The position numbers were made by a program, and so were the translations under genes. The notes beneath the pieces are model-generated. The model made no database searches, was not told where the DNA came from, and saw nothing but the letters and a program-made list of their open reading frames with translations. Positions 16,574 to 26,305 of a stretch of DNA of 64,000 nt are shown here, piece after piece; positions within the stretch are counted from its first letter, which is position 1, and each line of letters begins with the position of its first letter. The DNA comes from Caproicibacterium lactatifermentans. Lineage in GTDB: Bacteria > Bacillota > Clostridia > Oscillospirales > Acutalibacteraceae. The stretch is taken from the NCBI RefSeq assembly GCF_013315815.1, contig NZ_CP046051.1, positions 434,001 to 498,000 on the forward strand. The letters run 5' to 3'.

Positions 16574-18970
16574 TTACTCGCGCAGGGCGGCACCGATTTT
16601 CTCCAGTTCCTTCATTACGCGGTGCAGGGAGCTGTTTATCTGTTCGTCCGTCAGGGTAGTGTCCGGGCTGCGTAGGACCAAGCTGAAGGCTACACTCTTT
16701 TTGCCGCGGGAAATCTGCTCGCCGCGGTACACATCAAAAACGCTGATGGTTTCCAGCAGCTTACCGGCGCCGCGGCGGATAGCCTTTTCCAGGTCACCGA
16801 CAGGCACTTCGGCGTCACAGATGAGCGCAAGGTCACGGGTGACAGCCGGGAACTTCGGCAGGGTACGGTAGGTGTGCTGCGTGTGGGCGTGCTTGCGCAG
16901 CACCGGCACGTCCAGCGTAAAGGTATACACGCGGGTGTCGAGGGAATAGTTTTCCGCCGCAGTGGGGTGTACTTCCCCGAGAATGCCCAGGGTGTCCTCA
17001 CCGGCGGACAGCTTTGCGCAGCGGCCGGGGTGGTAGCTGCATGCGTCTTTGCAGGCAGTGATGTCCCAATCGTCAACGCAGAGCTTTGCCAACAGTGTTT
17101 CTACCATGCCTTTGGCAGTAAAGAAGTCATAGCCCTCACCGTACATGCCGCAGATGAGTGTGGGACGCTCCTCCGGCAGGGCGTCCGGGCCATCAGCGGG
17201 CAGGTAAACGTTGGCCAGCTCGTACAGGCACGCCTGCGGGTTGCGGTTGTTGTAGTTGCGCGACAGAATCTGTAGCACGGAGGGCAGCAAAACCGTGCGC
17301 ATAATGCTGGTATCCTCACCCAGCGGATTGCGCAGGGTAACGGAAGTACGCAGTGGGTCGTTTGCCGGCATGAGAATTTTGTCATATTCTTTGGGAGAAA
17401 TAAAGGAATAGGACATAATTTCGTCCGCACCCAGTGCCTGCATTTCGTTGTGCACAGTGCGCAGAAAATGCTGCTTGGGTGTCAGTACACCCTCGGCGCC
17501 GCCGGGCAGCTTTTTGCTTTGAATGCTGTTGTAGCCGTAGAAACGGGCGACTTCTTCTGCAATATCCGCCTTATGCTCCAGGTCGGGGCGGAAGGTCGGC
17601 ACCAAAATATCGTCACCGTCGAATTCACACTCCAGCTTCAGAAGAATTTTCTTCATCATTTCGGGGGCAATATCCGTGTGCAGGAAGCGGTTGGTCCAAT
17701 CCGGCTCGAAACGGATGCGGTGTTTTTCCTTGCTGGAGTGGTCGTCCACGATGATGCCGTCCATGACGTCGCCGGCGTCCAGCATTTCCACCAGTTCGCA
17801 GGCACGGTTAATCGCGGGAATACAGTTGTTGGGGTCCAGTCCCTTTTCATAGCGGCCACTTGCCTCGGTACGCAGGCTCTGGTCACGCGCGGTCGTGCGA
17901 ATACTGGGGCCGCTGAAGCAGGCGGACTCAAAAACGATGGTCGTGGTATTGTCCGTAATACCGCTGTTCTCGCCGCCCATAACACCGGCAATGGCCATGG
18001 GCTTGCTGCTGTCAGTGATGACCAGCTGCTTTTCAGTCAGGGTGTGCTTGTCGCCGTCTAGGGTCGTGATGGTTTCACCCGGTTTGGCATGGCGTATACG
18101 AATGGTGCGATCCTGCACGCTCTCCAGGTCGAAAGCGTGCATGGGCTGACCGTATTCCAGCATGACGTAATTTGTAATATCCACAATGTTGTTGATGGGG
18201 CGTACACCCATGGCGCGCAGGCGTTCCCGCATCCACAGCGGCGAGGGTTTGACACGCACATTTTTTACAACACGGTTTGTATAAATGGAGCACAGGTCCG
18301 GTGCCTCAATCTTCACGTCCAGCAGGCCGGTACAGTCACCGGCACCGCCCTTGACAACCGGCGTGTGCAGTTTGAGCGGTAGGTGGAAAGTTGCCGCTGC
18401 CTCACGTGCCAGGCCGATGACGGAGAAGCAGTCCGGCCGGTTGGAGGTGATTTCAAACGCAACGGTCGTGTCATTCAGACCCAGCGCCTCATGAATATCC
18501 ATACCCAGCTGCAGCTTGCAGCCGTCCGTTTCCGTCAGCACCATAATGCCATCCTCTATGGTGGAGGGGAAGTCATGGGTAGTCAGACCAAGCTCGGCAA
18601 TGCCGCACAGCATACCGTTGCTTGCCACACCGCGCAGCTTGCCGCGCTTAATTTTCTTGCCGCCGGGCAGGGTGCTGCCGTGCAGTGCGACCGGCACATA
18701 GTCGCCGACCTTCAGGTTTTGGGCGCCGGTGACAATCTGCAGCGGCTCCTCGTTTTCATTTACCGTTGTTTTGGTAATCCACAGGTGGTCACTGTCTGGA
18801 TGGCGTTCCAGCGATAAAACTTTGCCGACCACCACTTTGGAAATCTCTTCACCTTCGGTGCTCCAGCTTTCCACTTTGCTGCCGCTGAGGGTAATAGATT
18901 CTGTGAACTGGCGCAGCGGCATGGGGGGCAGGTCCACAAATTCTTTGAGCCAACGCATTGAAAGATTCAT
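16574..18970 (-). CDS. pheT: Phenylalanyl-tRNA synthetase beta subunit
   Basis: A 798-residue beta chain of the alpha2-beta2 PheRS. Domains in order: N-terminal EMAP-like tRNA-binding domain (about 40-150; LWITKTTVNENE), B3/4 editing domain (about 210-370; RPINNIVDITNYVMLEYGQP), B5 (about 400-475), catalytic-like core, and C-terminal ferredoxin-like anticodon-binding domain (FPAVTRDLALICD to SLHRVMKELEKIGAALR). It follows pheS by 50 bases and is expressed with it from the T-box leader. Confidence 0.97.
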   Translation of the reverse strand: MNLSMRWLKEFVDLPPMPLRQFTESITLSGSKVESWSTEGEEISKVVVGKVLSLERHPDSDHLWITKTTVNENEEPLQIVTGAQNLKVGDYVPVALHGSTLPGGKKIKRGKLRGVASNGMLCGIAELGLTTHDFPSTIEDGIMVLTETDGCKLQLGMDIHEALGLNDTTVAFEITSNRPDCFSVIGLAREAAATFHLPLKLHTPVVKGGAGDCTGLLDVKIEAPDLCSIYTNRVVKNVRVKPSPLWMRERLRAMGVRPINNIVDITNYVMLEYGQPMHAFDLESVQDRTIRIRHAKPGETITTLDGDKHTLTEKQLVITDSSKPMAIAGVMGGENSGITDNTTTIVFESACFSGPSIRTTARDQSLRTEASGRYEKGLDPNNCIPAINRACELVEMLDAGDVMDGIIVDDHSSKEKHRIRFEPDWTNRFLHTDIAPEMMKKILLKLECEFDGDDILVPTFRPDLEHKADIAEEVARFYGYNSIQSKKLPGGAEGVLTPKQHFLRTVHNEMQALGADEIMSYSFISPKEYDKILMPANDPLRTSVTLRNPLGEDTSIMRTVLLPSVLQILSRNYNNRNPQACLYELANVYLPADGPDALPEERPTLICGMYGEGYDFFTAKGMVETLLAKLCVDDWDITACKDACSYHPGRCAKLSAGEDTLGILGEVHPTAAENYSLDTRVYTFTLDVPVLRKHAHTQHTYRTLPKFPAVTRDLALICDAEVPVGDLEKAIRRGAGKLLETISVFDVYRGEQISRGKKSVAFSLVLRSPDTTLTDEQINSSLHRVMKELEKIGAALRE

Positions 18971-19020
18971 TATTTAATATATCCCACACTTTCCGTTATA
19001 CACTGAGTAATTACACCGCT

Positions 19021-20043
19021 TCAGAACTGTTCCAAAAAGCGGACGTCATTTTCGTAAAACAGACGCATATCATCGATGTTATACCGACGCATGGCGATGC
19101 GTTCCAAACCGATGCCGAACGCAAAGCCGGAGTACTCCTCCGGGTCAATGCTGCAGTTGGAAAGGACCTTCGGGTGCACCATGCCGCAGCCGAGAATTTC
19201 AATCCAGCCTTCGCCCTTACACAGGCGGCAGCCTTTGCCGTGGCAGTTGAAGCACTGTACGTCCACTTCGGCGCTGGGCTCCGTGAAGGGGAAGTGATGC
19301 GGACGGAAACGTACTACGCTGTCCTCACCGTACAGGCGCTTAATAAATGTTTCCAGTGTGCCCTTCAGGTCGGCAAAGGTAATGCCGTGGTCCACGACCA
19401 GCCCCTCTATCTGGTGGAACAGCGGGGAGTGAGTGGCGTCTACAGCGTCACTGCGGTAAACACGCCCCGGCGCGATGATGCGGATAGGCGGTTTCTGGCT
19501 CTGCATGGTGCGCACCTGCACCGGGCTGGTCTGGGTACGCAGCAGGACCTTGTCGTTGATATAGAAAGTATCCTGGTCGTCGCGGGCCGGGTGGTCCTTT
19601 GGAATATTCAGTGCCTCAAAATTGTAGTAGTCATACTCTACTTCCGGGCCTTCTGCGATGCTGAAGCCCATGCCGAGGAAAATCTCTTCGAGGTCTTCCA
19701 GTGTCAGCGTTAGCGGGTGTTTGCAGCCCAGATGGCGCTGTTTGCCGGGCAGGGTTACGTCCACCGCTTCGGCCTGCAGGCGATGCTGCAGTTCCAGCTG
19801 CTTCAGTTCCTCCCGACGCTCTGCAACAGCGTCCTCTATTTTGGCGCGCACGTCGTTGGCCAGTTTGCCGACCACGGGGCGTTCTTCCGCGGACAGATTT
19901 CGCATCTGTTTGAGAATGCCCGTTAGGGAACCTTTTTTTCCAAGGTAGCGCACACGCAGCTCGTCCAGCCCCTTCTGGCTGTCGGCGCCGTGCAGCTCCT
20001 GCAGCGCTTTGCTGCCGAGTGCCTGCAGTTCTTCTTTTATCAT
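19021..20043 (-). CDS. pheS: Phenylalanyl-tRNA synthetase alpha subunit
   Basis: A 340-residue class II synthetase subunit. An N-terminal coiled coil (about 1-85) with [11 protein letters not shown] is followed by the catalytic domain: motif 2 around [23 protein letters not shown] and motif 3 [19 protein letters not shown] 20043 is chosen because it gives the standard N-terminus and lies after the T-box terminator; the open frame further upstream runs through the leader RNA. Confidence 0.97.
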   Translation of the reverse strand: MIKEELQALGSKALQELHGADSQKGLDELRVRYLGKKGSLTGILKQMRNLSAEERPVVGKLANDVRAKIEDAVAERREELKQLELQHRLQAEAVDVTLPGKQRHLGCKHPLTLTLEDLEEIFLGMGFSIAEGPEVEYDYYNFEALNIPKDHPARDDQDTFYINDKVLLRTQTSPVQVRTMQSQKPPIRIIAPGRVYRSDAVDATHSPLFHQIEGLVVDHGITFADLKGTLETFIKRLYGEDSVVRFRPHHFPFTEPSAEVDVQCFNCHGKGCRLCKGEGWIEILGCGMVHPKVLSNCSIDPEEYSGFAFGIGLERIAMRRYNIDDMRLFYENDVRFLEQF

Positions 20044-20073
20044 GTTACGGTCCTCATCCTTTCCGCCGCAAAT

Positions 20074-20325
20074 AAAAAAAGCCCCCGCCCCACATAAGGG
20101 GCGAAGGCTTGTAAATCTTCGCGGTACCACCCTAATTTTATACTTTTGCAGCCGATAACGGGGCCGTCCGTTCCCGCCTACTAAAAGGTGCAGTTCAGCG
20201 GGAACGCTCAAAAGGGAACTTCACAAACCCGGTGCAGGCGGGCACGTTTTCAGCCGACGGCGTGCCCTCTCTGTTCCTGTGCGGCGGGTGCTACTTCCTT
20301 TGTCACAGCGTTTACGGGGATATTT
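20074..20325 (-). promoter_or_regulatory. T-box leader controlling pheST
   Basis: Read on the minus strand, the leader contains the invariant T-box AGGGTGGTACCGCG (20133-20120) followed by a terminator stem (GCCTTCGCCCC with GGGGCGGGGGC, 20108-20081) and a T-tract. An AGAGAG-type stem I element is present (GAACAGAGAGGGC). The likely specifier is TTC (20218-20216), in GAAGTTCCC before TTTTGAGC, matching phenylalanine. Uncharged tRNA-Phe would favour the antiterminator and readthrough into pheS. Confidence 0.93.
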
Positions 20326-20331
20326 AAATTT

Positions 20332-20360
20332 ATTATAGCATGGGTAGCCCGGAAATGCAA
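20332..20360 (-). promoter_or_regulatory. Promoter of the pheST T-box transcript
   Basis: Minus-strand TTGCAT (20360-20355), 17-base spacer, TATAAT (20337-20332). Confidence 0.85.
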
Positions 20361-20379
20361 GGTGGAGCGTCTCCGGCCG

Positions 20380-20408
20380 TTGTATTTCTGCTCCGCCTAT
20401 GTTACAAT
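20380..20408 (+). promoter_or_regulatory. Promoter of the 20,470-22,231 operon
   Basis: TTGTAT 20380-20385, 17-base spacer, TACAAT 20403-20408. It is divergent from the pheST promoter, 20 bases away. Confidence 0.75.
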
Positions 20409-20469
20409 ATTTAGCATATAAAGAACTGCCATAAAAGCTAAAATGCGGAAAACCGGAGGAACCCTGCAA

Positions 20470-21015
20470 ATGGACATTTTCTGTGAAGAGATTATCAAAC
20501 GTAAATTCAGCGCAAAGGACGCGGGCATTTTGCTTTTGTGTCTGGTCGGCGCCGTTGTCATTCTGCTGTTACCCATGATTTTCACGCCGCTGCTGTACTT
20601 CTTTATCTTTATTTTGGCCGGTGTTGGTTTTGGCCTGTATTACCTCATCACCAGTATCGACTGGGAGTTTGAGTACAGCATTACAAACGGCGACTTCACC
20701 TGTGATAAAATCATTCACCGCCGCAAGCGCAAGCCGCAGTTTTCCATTAACCTGCACGATACAGAGGAGATTGGAAAATACGACCCGCAGAAATTTACCG
20801 GCAGAAAATTTGATTACGTTTATCGGGTGGGTCGAACTGTCGGCGGCACCGACGGGGAGTGGTATTTGGCTGGCCATTACGGACAATACGGCAGACTGCT
20901 GGTGGTTTTTAGTCCCAGTGATAAAGTACTGAATGCGATTCATCCGTTCATCAAGCGTACAGTGGACACTTCCGCGTTGCCGAAACCGCAGGCGGCGGAC
21001 AAACCGGCATGCTGA
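20470..21015 (+). CDS. Membrane protein of unknown function
   Basis: A 181-residue protein with two adjacent membrane helices at about residues 18-60 (AGILLLCLVGAVVILLLP and LLYFFIFILAGVGFGLYYL) and a cytosolic C-terminal domain of about 115 residues beginning WEFEYSITNGDFTCDKII. The start uses GGAGGA about 9 bases upstream. It overlaps acpS by seven bases. I recall similar proteins in Clostridia as uncharacterised families and cannot assign a function. Confidence 0.85.
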   Translation: MDIFCEEIIKRKFSAKDAGILLLCLVGAVVILLLPMIFTPLLYFFIFILAGVGFGLYYLITSIDWEFEYSITNGDFTCDKIIHRRKRKPQFSINLHDTEEIGKYDPQKFTGRKFDYVYRVGRTVGGTDGEWYLAGHYGQYGRLLVVFSPSDKVLNAIHPFIKRTVDTSALPKPQAADKPAC

Positions 21016-21380
21016 CGACAGGGCTTGACTTGTGTGAGATTGACCGTATTCGGCACTCCATGCGGAACCCGCGCTTTTGCGGGCGCGTTTTGGGAGAATG
21101 GGAATATGAGCAGCTGAAAGAACGCGGGTTTCCGCCGCAGAGTGTTGCGGCTTCTTTCAGCGCAAAAGAAGCGTTTGGTAAGGCGATGCACACGGGCCTT
21201 GCCGGCTTTTCCCTGCGGGAAGTGCAGCTGATGCGCAAGCCGAACGGTGTACCGTACCTCGCATTAAGCGGCGCGGCGGCACGGCTGGCGGACGGGTGGC
21301 AGTTTTCGGTCAGCGTGACGCACACTGCTGCTACGGCGGCGGCGGTCGTACTGGGTGAACGAAAGGACGCTGAAATATGA
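21009..21380 (+). CDS. acpS: Holo-[acyl-carrier-protein] synthase
   Basis: A 123-residue Sfp/AcpS-type phosphopantetheinyl transferase that activates ACP using CoA. The two family signatures are present: TGLDLCEIDRIRHS with the Mg-binding Asp, and SFSAKEAFGKAMHTGL with the Mg-binding Glu. It overlaps both neighbours and is coupled to nnrD by ATGA. Confidence 0.95.
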   Translation: MLTTGLDLCEIDRIRHSMRNPRFCGRVLGEWEYEQLKERGFPPQSVAASFSAKEAFGKAMHTGLAGFSLREVQLMRKPNGVPYLALSGAAARLADGWQFSVSVTHTAATAAAVVLGERKDAEI

Positions 21381-22231
21381 ATTGGATTCCTGAACAGCTT
21401 GCTTTTTCTGTTGCGAAGCAGCGCCCAAAGGACAGCAACAAAGGCACCTTCGGGCGCCTTTTGTGTATCTGCGGCAGTGCGGGTATGGCCGGGGCCGCTA
21501 TGCTGTGTACAGGTGCGGCCCTGCGCTGCGGCACGGGACTGGTGGACGCCGCTCTGCCGGAGAGTATTTACCCCATTGTGGCGTCCCGTCTGCCGGAAGC
21601 GGTGTATACCGTTTATCGGGAGGACGACTTTTCACCGGTACTGCACTCCCTGCGGAAAGCCTCCGCCTGCGTGCTGGGGTGCGGCCTTTCCACTGCGCAC
21701 CCCGAACGGGTGCGGAATGTATTGCGTGCCTGCTGTGATCCGCTGGTGTTGGACGCCGACGGTCTGAACTGCATTGCAGAAGATGTTTCCGTGCTGGACA
21801 CAGTTTCGGCGCCGCTGGTGCTTACGCCACATCCGGGAGAGATGGCACGGCTGCTGCATTGCTCGGTCGAAGATGTGCAGGCGGACCGCGTCGGTGCGGC
21901 CGCTTCTTTCGCGGCAGAGCACAAAGTCATTCTGGTGCTGAAAGGCGCCGGCACACTGGTTGCTGCTCCAGACGGTCGTTTGCTGAAAAACCCGACCGGT
22001 AATCCTGGCATGGCGCGCGGCGGAAGCGGTGACCTGCTGGCGGGCATGATTGGCGCTTTTTTAGCACAGGGAATAGAACCGTATACGGCCGCTGCCGCCG
22101 CAGTCTATCTGCACGGACTGGCAGGGGACCGCTGTGCGGCGCGTTTCTCTCAGCAGGCGATGCTGCCGCATGATATGCTGAATGAACTGCCGCGAATTTT
22201 TTTACGGATTGAAAACACCCGCCGGATCTGA
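21377..22231 (+). CDS. nnrD: ADP-dependent NAD(P)H-hydrate dehydratase
   Basis: A 284-residue ribokinase-like enzyme that repairs hydrated NAD(P)H. Motifs include SNKGTFGRLLCICGSAGMAGA, PLVLDADGLN, VLTPHPGEMARLL and the C-terminal NPTGNPGMARGGSGDLLAG nucleotide site. The NnrE epimerase domain often fused at the N-terminus is absent, so this is the stand-alone form. Last gene of the operon. Confidence 0.95.
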   Translation: MNWIPEQLAFSVAKQRPKDSNKGTFGRLLCICGSAGMAGAAMLCTGAALRCGTGLVDAALPESIYPIVASRLPEAVYTVYREDDFSPVLHSLRKASACVLGCGLSTAHPERVRNVLRACCDPLVLDADGLNCIAEDVSVLDTVSAPLVLTPHPGEMARLLHCSVEDVQADRVGAAASFAAEHKVILVLKGAGTLVAAPDGRLLKNPTGNPGMARGGSGDLLAGMIGAFLAQGIEPYTAAAAAVYLHGLAGDRCAARFSQQAMLPHDMLNELPRIFLRIENTRRI

Positions 22232-22273
22232 TACTTTTATCAGAAACAGAATTCTTCATCCCCGCATACACTG

Positions 22274-22317
22274 TGGCAGAAGAGCGGAAAAATGTATAGA
22301 TTTTACCGCTTCTGCCA
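22274..22317 (+). repeat. Long hairpin upstream of the MazF-like gene
   Basis: TGGCAGAAG-GCGG-AAAA (22274-22290, one bulged A) pairs with TTTTACCGCTTCTGCCA (22301-22317). No T-tract follows, so it is not a standard terminator; it could end nnrD mRNA or shape the mazF leader. Confidence 0.5.
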
Positions 22318-22356
22318 ATGCTATCTGCAGAAAATAAAACGCGGAGCGTGAGATGT

Positions 22357-22770
22357 ATGCAGGTTAGACGTGGAGATATTTTTTACGCAGATTTAAGCCC
22401 AGTCATTGGTTCCGAACAGGGTGGTGTGCGGCCGGTCCTCATCATTCAAAACGATGTGGGGAACCGTTTTAGCCCAACGGTCATTGCGGCCGCCATTACC
22501 AGCCAGCGCGGCAAAACCGAGCTGCCGACACATATCCACCTGAACGCCGCCGCCACCGGCCTTGCCCGTGACAGTATCGTTCTGCTGGAGCAGGTGCGCA
22601 CATTGGATAAACACCGCCTGCGGGAGCACATTGGCCGTGTCGGGGAGGAAAGCATGAATGCGGTGGACCGTGCCCTATCTGTCAGCTTTGGTCTGATTCC
22701 ACAGCCTCGCCACCGTTTTTCCGGTGTCCCTGCCGCAGCAGCACAGGTTTCTCATGGAGCTGCTACATAA
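22357..22770 (+). CDS. MazF/EndoA-type endoribonuclease
   Basis: A 137-residue PemK/MazF-fold protein with the diagnostic RRGDIFYADLSPVIGSEQGGVRPVLIIQND opening, TVIAAAITSQ and LEQVRTLDK. These RNases cut mRNA at short motifs. In many Firmicutes the toxin follows an RHH antitoxin gene (ndoAI) and alr; here no antitoxin-like ORF is seen upstream. It carries about 18 extra C-terminal residues, Ala-rich, beyond the usual 116-120. Start at 22357 follows GGAGCGTGAG. Confidence 0.9.
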   Translation: MQVRRGDIFYADLSPVIGSEQGGVRPVLIIQNDVGNRFSPTVIAAAITSQRGKTELPTHIHLNAAATGLARDSIVLLEQVRTLDKHRLREHIGRVGEESMNAVDRALSVSFGLIPQPRHRFSGVPAAAAQVSHGAAT

Positions 22771-22803
22771 AAACAGCGCCGGGAAAAGAAAACAAAACAG
22801 ACA

Positions 22804-22849
22804 AAAGCAGCGGCCCGCCGTTTATGGCAATGGAACCGCTGCTTTTTTA
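22804..22849 (+). terminator. Intrinsic terminator after the MazF-like gene
   Basis: AGCAGCGG (22806-22813) pairs with CCGCTGCT (22836-22843), followed by TTTTT. Convergent with degV on the other strand. Confidence 0.85.
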
Positions 22850-22889
22850 CTGCTGTCCTGCAGGGACAGCGGACAGGGACGATATTTCA

Positions 22890-23744
22890 TTATACGGCGC
22901 GAAATACGCCGACACCCACCAGCCCCGGGCCGGTGTGTACAGCCATGGAAGCATTTATCTGTTTTTCAACTACAACTTTCCCATTTGGGAAAAAGGCCGG
23001 AAGCCTGTCCCGCAAAATATGTGCTTGACTGGCCGCTTCACCGTTCATCAGTGCCAGCCACACTTTTTGATTGGTTGCCAGTTTCCCGACGGATTCCAGC
23101 ATACGGCCGCTGCCGTCTTTTTTGCCGCGTACCATGGCGGCGGTATAGTAGGTTCCTTCGTCATTGCAGGAGATAATGGGACGGATATTCAGCACTTTGC
23201 CAATTAGTCCAGTTACGCGGCCAATTCTGCCGCCAGCACGCAGGTAATCAAGCGTGTCCATGTAAAAGAACACTTTGCTGGCGTACTGTCCATTTTTCAG
23301 GGCAGAGGTAATCTGCTCAAAGGACATGCCCTGCTGAATGGCACGGGCGGCCCACAGTGCATAGAATCCGGTGCCGATAGAGATGTTCTTGCTGTCAAAT
23401 ACAAAGATGTCCATATCAGGGAACTCTTTTGCGGCGTTCTGCACGGTCTGGAATGTACAGCTCAGTCCACTGGAAATACAAATGGAGATTACTTTGCGGA
23501 AGCCCTGACTGTGCAGCTGTTCCAGCACGTCACAGGTTTCCTGCACATTGGGGGCAGAAGTGGTGGGAATCTCCTTGGGAAAACGGTTGTAAACCATCTG
23601 TGGGGTAATCTCTGTGCTGTCAGCATAAGCCTTGTCCTGGTATATGACGCGCAGGTCCATGGTTGTAATGCCATATTTGTTTTTCAGGTCTTCCGGCAAG
23701 TCACTGCCAGAATCAACAAGAACTGCGATTTTTTCGCTCATCAT
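22890..23744 (-). CDS. DegV-family fatty-acid-binding protein
   Basis: A 284-residue DegV protein; members (FakB type) bind a fatty acid and present it to the kinase FakA for phosphorylation. Seen are VLVDSGSDLPEDL near the N-terminus, FPKEIPTTSAPNVQE and the SSGLSCTFQT ligand-site segment. The start has ATGATG after AAGGAGA; either Met is possible. It is transcribed alone, opposite its neighbours. Confidence 0.92.
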   Translation of the reverse strand: MMSEKIAVLVDSGSDLPEDLKNKYGITTMDLRVIYQDKAYADSTEITPQMVYNRFPKEIPTTSAPNVQETCDVLEQLHSQGFRKVISICISSGLSCTFQTVQNAAKEFPDMDIFVFDSKNISIGTGFYALWAARAIQQGMSFEQITSALKNGQYASKVFFYMDTLDYLRAGGRIGRVTGLIGKVLNIRPIISCNDEGTYYTAAMVRGKKDGSGRMLESVGKLATNQKVWLALMNGEAASQAHILRDRLPAFFPNGKVVVEKQINASMAVHTGPGLVGVGVFRAV

Positions 23745-23991
23745 GTATCTCCTTTTTCAGGCGGCAAGGCTGCCTGCAGTATTCTTCTCTTGTATAGTAT
23801 GGCAGTTATTGGTGCGGAAAATTCCACTTTTCACAAAGGAAACGAAGAAGAAATTCCGCTAGGTGGACTTGCTGCCCGATTTATTGTATAATATAGCGAC
23901 CGCAGAAACACGGCCTGTGCAGATGAAACAAACTCACAACGGGATGGGAACATCCATTTTTGTAATACATAAAAATGAAGGAGGAAATAAT

Positions 23992-25614
23992 ATGACAGTG
24001 CTAAAAGGGGAAGGCGTAAGCAAAGGTGTTGTATTCGGCAAAGTTCGCTTTTTCCACAGGAATTCGGCGGCTGTCGAAAAACGCACGGTGACGGATATAG
24101 AAGCAGAGACCAAACGCTTTGAGGATGCCCGTGCGGCTGCTGTGACACAGCTGGCCAATTTATATGTAAAAACACGCAATGAACTGGGGGAAGAGAATTC
24201 CCTGCTGTTCCAAATCCACCAAATGATGCTGGAGGATGTGGATTACGGCAATTCCATTACAGATAAAATAACAAATGAAAAGGTTTGTGCAGAGTACGCT
24301 GTGCAGGAAACCTCCAAAGAATTTGCGGAGATGTTCTCACAGATGGACGACGAATATATGCGCGGCCGTGCGGCGGATGTTAAGGACGTTTCCGCGCGTG
24401 TAATTGCCATTTTGACCGGCAAAGAGACCGGCGGCCTTACCGGCAGTGCGCCATGCGTGCTGGCGGCGGACGATTTGGCCCCCAGTGAAACGGCCCAGCT
24501 GGACAAGGCACAGGTGCTGGCATTCATCACGGCAGAAGGTTCCTATAATGCCCATACGGCAATTTTTGCTCGTACCATGGGCATTCCGGCAGTCATTGGT
24601 CTAAAAGACCAGCTGGCATCGGAGCTGGAAGGCAAAGAGGTCATTGTGGACGGTTCCACCGGCTGTGTCTATCTGGATGCGGACAAGGCAACCCGTCAGG
24701 CCATGAACGAAAAGCATCAGAGCGAGGAAGCACGCAAGCGCCTGCTGTCCCTGTACCGCGGCCGTCCTACCGCAACCAAGAGCGGCCATCATATCGACCT
24801 GTGTGCCAACATCGGCAACCCGAAAGATATGGCTGCCGTACTGGAAAATGATGCGGAGGGCATTGGCCTGTTCCGCAGTGAGTTCCTGTATCTGGAAAGC
24901 AGCGATTATCCAACCGAGGAGGAGCAGTTCCAGGCTTACAAAGCGGTGGCGGAAAAAATGAACGGCAAACGGGTGGTTATCCGCACGCTGGACATTGGCG
25001 CCGACAAGCAGGCAGACTATTTCCACCTGCCCAAAGAAGCGAACCCGGCTATGGGTATGCGTGCCATCCGTATTTGTCTGACACGTCCGGAAATTTTTAA
25101 GACGCAGCTGCGCGCCTTGTACCGCGCCTCTGCCTACGGAAAAATCGCCATTATGTTCCCGATGATTACTTCTTTAGAGGAAGTACAGCAGTGCAAACAG
25201 ATTGCCGCACAGGTGCGCGGTGAACTGACACAGGAGGGAATTCCGTTCTCTTCTTCCGTGGAGCTGGGCATCATGATTGAAACACCGGCTGCTGCGGTCA
25301 TCAGTGATGACCTTGCCAAAGAAGTGGACTTTTTCAGCGTTGGCACCAACGACCTGACACAGTATACACTGGCCTGCGACCGCCAGAATCAGGATATTGC
25401 CCGGTTCTGCAACACGCACCACAAGGCTATCCTGCGTCTGATTCGTATGTCCGCTGAAAATGCCCACAAGGCCGGTATTTGGATTGGCATCTGCGGCGAG
25501 CTTGGTGCAGATGAGAGCCTGACACGGACCTTTGTCGACATGAGTATTGATGAGCTTTCCGTTACGCCGACCTCAATTTTGGGCCTGCGTGCGGCTATTT
25601 CTGAAATCGAATAA
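23992..25614 (+). CDS. ptsI: PTS enzyme I (PEP-protein phosphotransferase)
   Basis: A 540-residue enzyme I that transfers phosphate from PEP to HPr. The phosphohistidine loop reads AEGSYNAHTAIFARTMGIPAV; the active His is kept, but the flanking residues differ slightly from the usual GGxTSH form. The C-terminal PEP-binding barrel shows GIGLFRSEFLY, TLDIGADKQ, NPAMGMRAIR and FFSVGTNDLTQY. ATG 23992 follows AAGGAGGAAATAAT; the longer upstream frame lacks a good site. Single gene between a TATAAT promoter (23887-23892) and a terminator. Confidence 0.96.
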   Translation: MTVLKGEGVSKGVVFGKVRFFHRNSAAVEKRTVTDIEAETKRFEDARAAAVTQLANLYVKTRNELGEENSLLFQIHQMMLEDVDYGNSITDKITNEKVCAEYAVQETSKEFAEMFSQMDDEYMRGRAADVKDVSARVIAILTGKETGGLTGSAPCVLAADDLAPSETAQLDKAQVLAFITAEGSYNAHTAIFARTMGIPAVIGLKDQLASELEGKEVIVDGSTGCVYLDADKATRQAMNEKHQSEEARKRLLSLYRGRPTATKSGHHIDLCANIGNPKDMAAVLENDAEGIGLFRSEFLYLESSDYPTEEEQFQAYKAVAEKMNGKRVVIRTLDIGADKQADYFHLPKEANPAMGMRAIRICLTRPEIFKTQLRALYRASAYGKIAIMFPMITSLEEVQQCKQIAAQVRGELTQEGIPFSSSVELGIMIETPAAAVISDDLAKEVDFFSVGTNDLTQYTLACDRQNQDIARFCNTHHKAILRLIRMSAENAHKAGIWIGICGELGADESLTRTFVDMSIDELSVTPTSILGLRAAISEIE

Positions 25615-25638
25615 CGGCATTCTGACAGAAAAAAATAC

Positions 25639-25692
25639 AAAAAGCGGCTTTACCGAACAGGACTTTCGTTCCTGCGGCAAAGCCGCTTTTTT
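25639..25692 (+). terminator. Intrinsic terminator of ptsI
   Basis: AAAAGCGGCTTT (25640-25651) pairs with AAAGCCGCTTTT (25679-25690), followed by TT. Confidence 0.88.
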
Positions 25693-25709
25693 ATTGTCAA
25701 TTTTGTTTA

Positions 25710-26201
25710 TCAATCGTACCGTGCTTTTCCGCTTCCGGACAGCGGCGGCAGTCTTTTGGAAAAACATATGGCGTCTTCCAGTCCGCGGTATCTGCCGTAG
25801 TTTTCACATGGCTGATAGCCGCAGCGCAGGTAAAACTGCACAGCCTTTTGATTTGCCTTTCGTGTTTCTAAAATGAGGCGTGTATAGGAAAGCCGACGAG
25901 CCTCCGCTTCCAGATATTTTAGGATACGGCTGCCAATGCCATGGCCGCTTTGACAGGCGTACACACGTTTAACCTCCGCAGTGTTGTCGGACACTTCACG
26001 CAGGGCACCGCAGCCGACCGGTCGACCTTCCAGCTGGGCCACCGCAAACAGCGCCCGCGGATTTTCCATGTCCCGGAAGTCAAAACCGGAAGCTCCGCTG
26101 CACCCGGTTAACTCCGTAAGCTTTGCAGAAAGTTCACCCATCAGCTGCTGCGCCTCTGGGGACGAAACGGGCATTTTCTGTATGGTCACTTTTTCCTCCA
26201 T
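25710..26201 (-). CDS. GNAT-family N-acetyltransferase
   Basis: A 163-residue GNAT protein. The acetyl-CoA site is visible as ACQSGHGIGSRILKYLE (Q/RxxGxG/A), preceded by AEVKRVYA on strand 4 and followed by LILETRKANQKAVQFYLRCGYQPC. Substrate unknown. It stands alone between ptsI and the met transporter operon. Confidence 0.9.
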   Translation of the reverse strand: MEEKVTIQKMPVSSPEAQQLMGELSAKLTELTGCSGASGFDFRDMENPRALFAVAQLEGRPVGCGALREVSDNTAEVKRVYACQSGHGIGSRILKYLEAEARRLSYTRLILETRKANQKAVQFYLRCGYQPCENYGRYRGLEDAICFSKRLPPLSGSGKARYD

Positions 26202-26305
26202 AAGAAGAAAGTTCTACCGGCAAGTGGTTACACTGTATCACAATTCATTGGTACAGACAAGTAGTATTTGTTGAACAATTTGAAAATAAACGGATTTTGA
26301 GGCGA

